This document shows positions 63,401 through 64,000 of a DNA stretch of 64,000 nt, in pieces. This stretch comes from Saccharina japonica (taxonomy: Eukaryota; Sar; Phaeophyceae; Laminariales; Laminariaceae), in contig MEHQ01001196.1 of the NCBI GenBank assembly GCA_008828725.1, forward strand, positions 623,924 to 687,923. Reading direction: 5' to 3'. The position numbers and the translations under genes were made by a program. Under the pieces are notes generated by a model, which was given only the letters and a program-made list of their open reading frames with translations, had not been told where the DNA came from and ran no database searches. Position 1 is the first letter of the stretch; every line of letters begins with the position of its first letter.

Positions 63401-64000
63401 GGGGGTAAAGATTGCAACAGGGATCAAACGAAGGGTGGGGGTAGTAACCGACGGCGATACATTGATAACAGTGCCAACGAGGAGGAGGAGGAGGCTAGGA
63501 GTAAATTGTAGCGACGGTGAAGTGAGAAAGAGGAGAAGGAGGAGGGCCTCCTTGATGTCATTGTCGGGCCTTGCTGGTCAGCGAGGAAAGGAAAGAAGGA
63601 GTACCAAGTAGAAACAAACATCGGTCGGCATACAGTATACCATCAACCATCAACGGAAACGGCGGCGAAGGCGGTGGAAATCAATGTTCCTCCTCGATGC
63701 TCGACAGCATTCACAGCAGCAGCAAGAGTACACGCGAATTTTTTCAAACCCGACTTGCGCACGCGCAGCTTGTAGCGGAGTCATGCAGCGGTATGAAACA
63801 CATGCATTAGATCTACGGCGGTCGCTATAATAAGTGGATGCCTTCGTGGTGTTCTATTAAGCAGTCGACTGGCTGCTGCAGCACAAAAATACCAAGCAGG
63901 GTATAGTTAGAGCTCTCGCGACAAACGATAAATATGCGCAGAGCCCGACGTGAATGCCAGCAAGGCCCGCTCATCAGGTCGCTTGGCTCAAGGCCTACGG

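Overview
The window looks like nuclear DNA of a eukaryote, probably a brown alga or another large-genome stramenopile. This is an inference: the genes are cut into short exons (30-180 bp) by introns of about 0.1-4.4 kb with GT-AG borders, and the rest is crowded with poly-G/poly-C runs, minisatellites, MITEs and tRNA-derived SINEs. There are no bacterial operons, rRNA genes, CRISPR arrays or complete autonomous transposons. Most long open frames are low-complexity repeats or chance ORFs.

The best gene is a complete six-exon, plus-strand gene at 21268-34780. It encodes a 231-residue GRAM-domain protein of the WBP2 family. All five intron phases agree, and the spliced product follows the family pattern from a MASLNPP start to a GYYGD-stop end. 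Its introns carry most of the repeats between 21.4 and 34.7 kb. A (CCTTG)12 array sits just before the exon 2 acceptor, and a 21-bp minisatellite begins within the last codons and stop. About 230 bp upstream, on the opposite strand, an exon at 20959-21038 encodes a convincing signal peptide, so the gap between them may be a bidirectional promoter.

Two further minus-strand genes were assembled from exon phases. One at 10696-12989 would encode a 172-residue protein with one membrane helix and basic ends; its small third exon is the weak point. The other at 45429-52259 is part of a multipass membrane protein in which a module of about 50 residues occurs twice. I do not recognise either family. 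Weaker single-exon candidates lie at 3.39-3.53, 6.15-6.36, 36.3-36.75, 38.62-38.87, 56.0-56.2, 57.79-57.88 and 60.5-61.15 kb.

Repeat layout. From 0 to 9 kb: a dispersed 200-bp repeat, a palindrome-of-palindromes foldback element (6.48-6.85 kb) and two inverted blocks of a GC-rich 12-bp minisatellite (7.3-8.7 kb). From 13 to 20.5 kb: minisatellites, a SINE and a GC-rich hairpin repeat. From 23 to 35 kb: several MITE families, the poly-C-ended retroposon and minisatellites. From 37 to 54 kb: more minisatellites, Tc1/mariner-like and piggyBac-like MITEs, a likely LINE fragment and CTTGACGG satellites. From 54 to 64 kb: GGCCCGGCCC satellite, CAA/CAG/GTAC microsatellites and several foldback elements. 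Four dispersed families recur with recognisable ends: TTAA-flanked 79-bp MITEs, TA-flanked CAGTGGGTACCCC MITEs, GGGCCC-ended foldbacks, and a retroposon-like repeat whose body ends in poly-C.
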